A stretch of 7,052 nucleotides of DNA. Source: Betaproteobacteria bacterium SG8_40 (lineage in GTDB: Bacteria > Pseudomonadota > Gammaproteobacteria > Burkholderiales > Eutrophovitaceae). The position numbers and the translations under genes are program-made. Below the pieces are notes generated by a model. The model was not told the origin of the DNA and made no database searches. It saw only the letters and a list, made by a program, of their open reading frames with translations. The stretch covers positions 1 through 7,052 of the forward strand of contig LJTS01000142.1 in the NCBI GenBank assembly GCA_001304425.1, read 5' to 3'. Position 1 is the stretch's first letter. Every line of letters starts with the position of its first letter. Positions 6,915 through 7,052 of the stretch are shown one piece after another.

Positions 6915-7052
6915 CGTACGCGCTCTACCGGCTGCTGATGTGGCTGCTGGTGCCGTTTGCACTTGTGCGATTGGCAATAAGAGCGCGCCGGCAGCCCGCC
7001 TATCTGGCAAATGTCGCCGAGCGCTTCGGCCACTACAGACAACAGGCAACGC
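6911..7052 (+). CDS. waaA: 3-deoxy-D-manno-octulosonic acid (Kdo) transferase, N-terminal fragment cut by the window edge
   Basis: A GTG at 6911-6913 overlaps the waaC stop as GTGA and opens a frame that stays open to the right edge, covering 47 codons. The encoded start is a hydrophobic anchor, VTYALYRLLMWLLVPFALVR (1-20), followed by RARRQPAYLANVAERFGHYR (24-43). This matches the beginning of WaaA/KdtA, whose E. coli form has the same anchor, then a basic segment, then a WGERYG-like motif; here it reads VAERFG. WaaA is a GT30 membrane-associated enzyme that attaches Kdo to lipid IVA, the acceptor needed before WaaC acts. Only about a tenth of the usual roughly 420 residues is present, so catalytic residues cannot be checked. 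Identification rests on this N-terminal resemblance and on the common waaC-waaA adjacency. Confidence 0.85.
   Translation, partial: MTYALYRLLMWLLVPFALVRLAIRARRQPAYLANVAERFGHYRQQAT

Noticed and set aside
6240..7049. Several minus-strand frames opposite waaC and waaA
   Set aside because: All overlap clear plus-strand LPS core genes and have no recognisable domain.

Overview
The window reads as an ordinary Gram-negative chromosomal surface-polysaccharide locus of fairly high GC. It is probably from a proteobacterium and perhaps a betaproteobacterium. That placement is an inference from the inner-core LPS genes waaC and waaA (which exist only in LPS makers), their direct adjacency, and the general look of the proteins; no taxonomic marker is present.

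Layout: two operon arms diverge from a spacer of about 230 bp (4265-4494). The left arm is on the minus strand, in transcription order gmd (4264 to 3179), fcl (3182 to 2211), wzm (2150 to 1320) and wzt (1318 to 11), and it probably continues off the left edge. The right arm is on the plus strand, in order manC (4495-5901), waaC (5898-6914) and the first 47 codons of waaA (6911 to the right edge). Most junctions are tight. gmd/fcl can overlap by 4 nt, wzm/wzt are 1 nt apart, manC/waaC overlap at ATGA and waaC/waaA overlap at GTGA. Only fcl/wzm has a gap (60 nt), and no terminator is visible in it.

How the genes work together: ManC is a fused type II phosphomannose isomerase / mannose-1-phosphate guanylyltransferase that makes GDP-mannose. 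Gmd dehydrates it to GDP-4-keto-6-deoxy-D-mannose. Fcl epimerises and reduces that to GDP-L-fucose. Wzm and Wzt form an ABC exporter that carries a finished, undecaprenyl-linked O-antigen or similar glycan across the inner membrane. Wzt has the long C-terminal domain that in characterised systems binds the end of the chain. WaaC adds the first heptose and WaaA adds Kdo, building the inner core to which an O-antigen is later joined. The window therefore links O-antigen precursor supply and export with core assembly. No glycosyltransferase, polymerase, ligase, chain-capping enzyme or phosphomannomutase is present here; these must lie elsewhere.

I found no mobile element, tRNA, rRNA, CRISPR array, toxin-antitoxin pair or defence module, and nothing that I would call an undescribed system. 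The points worth a second look are modest: the translational coupling of manC to inner-core LPS genes, a possible 11-codon leader ORF ending on the gmd start codon, and the Wzt substrate-binding domain with no capping enzyme in view.
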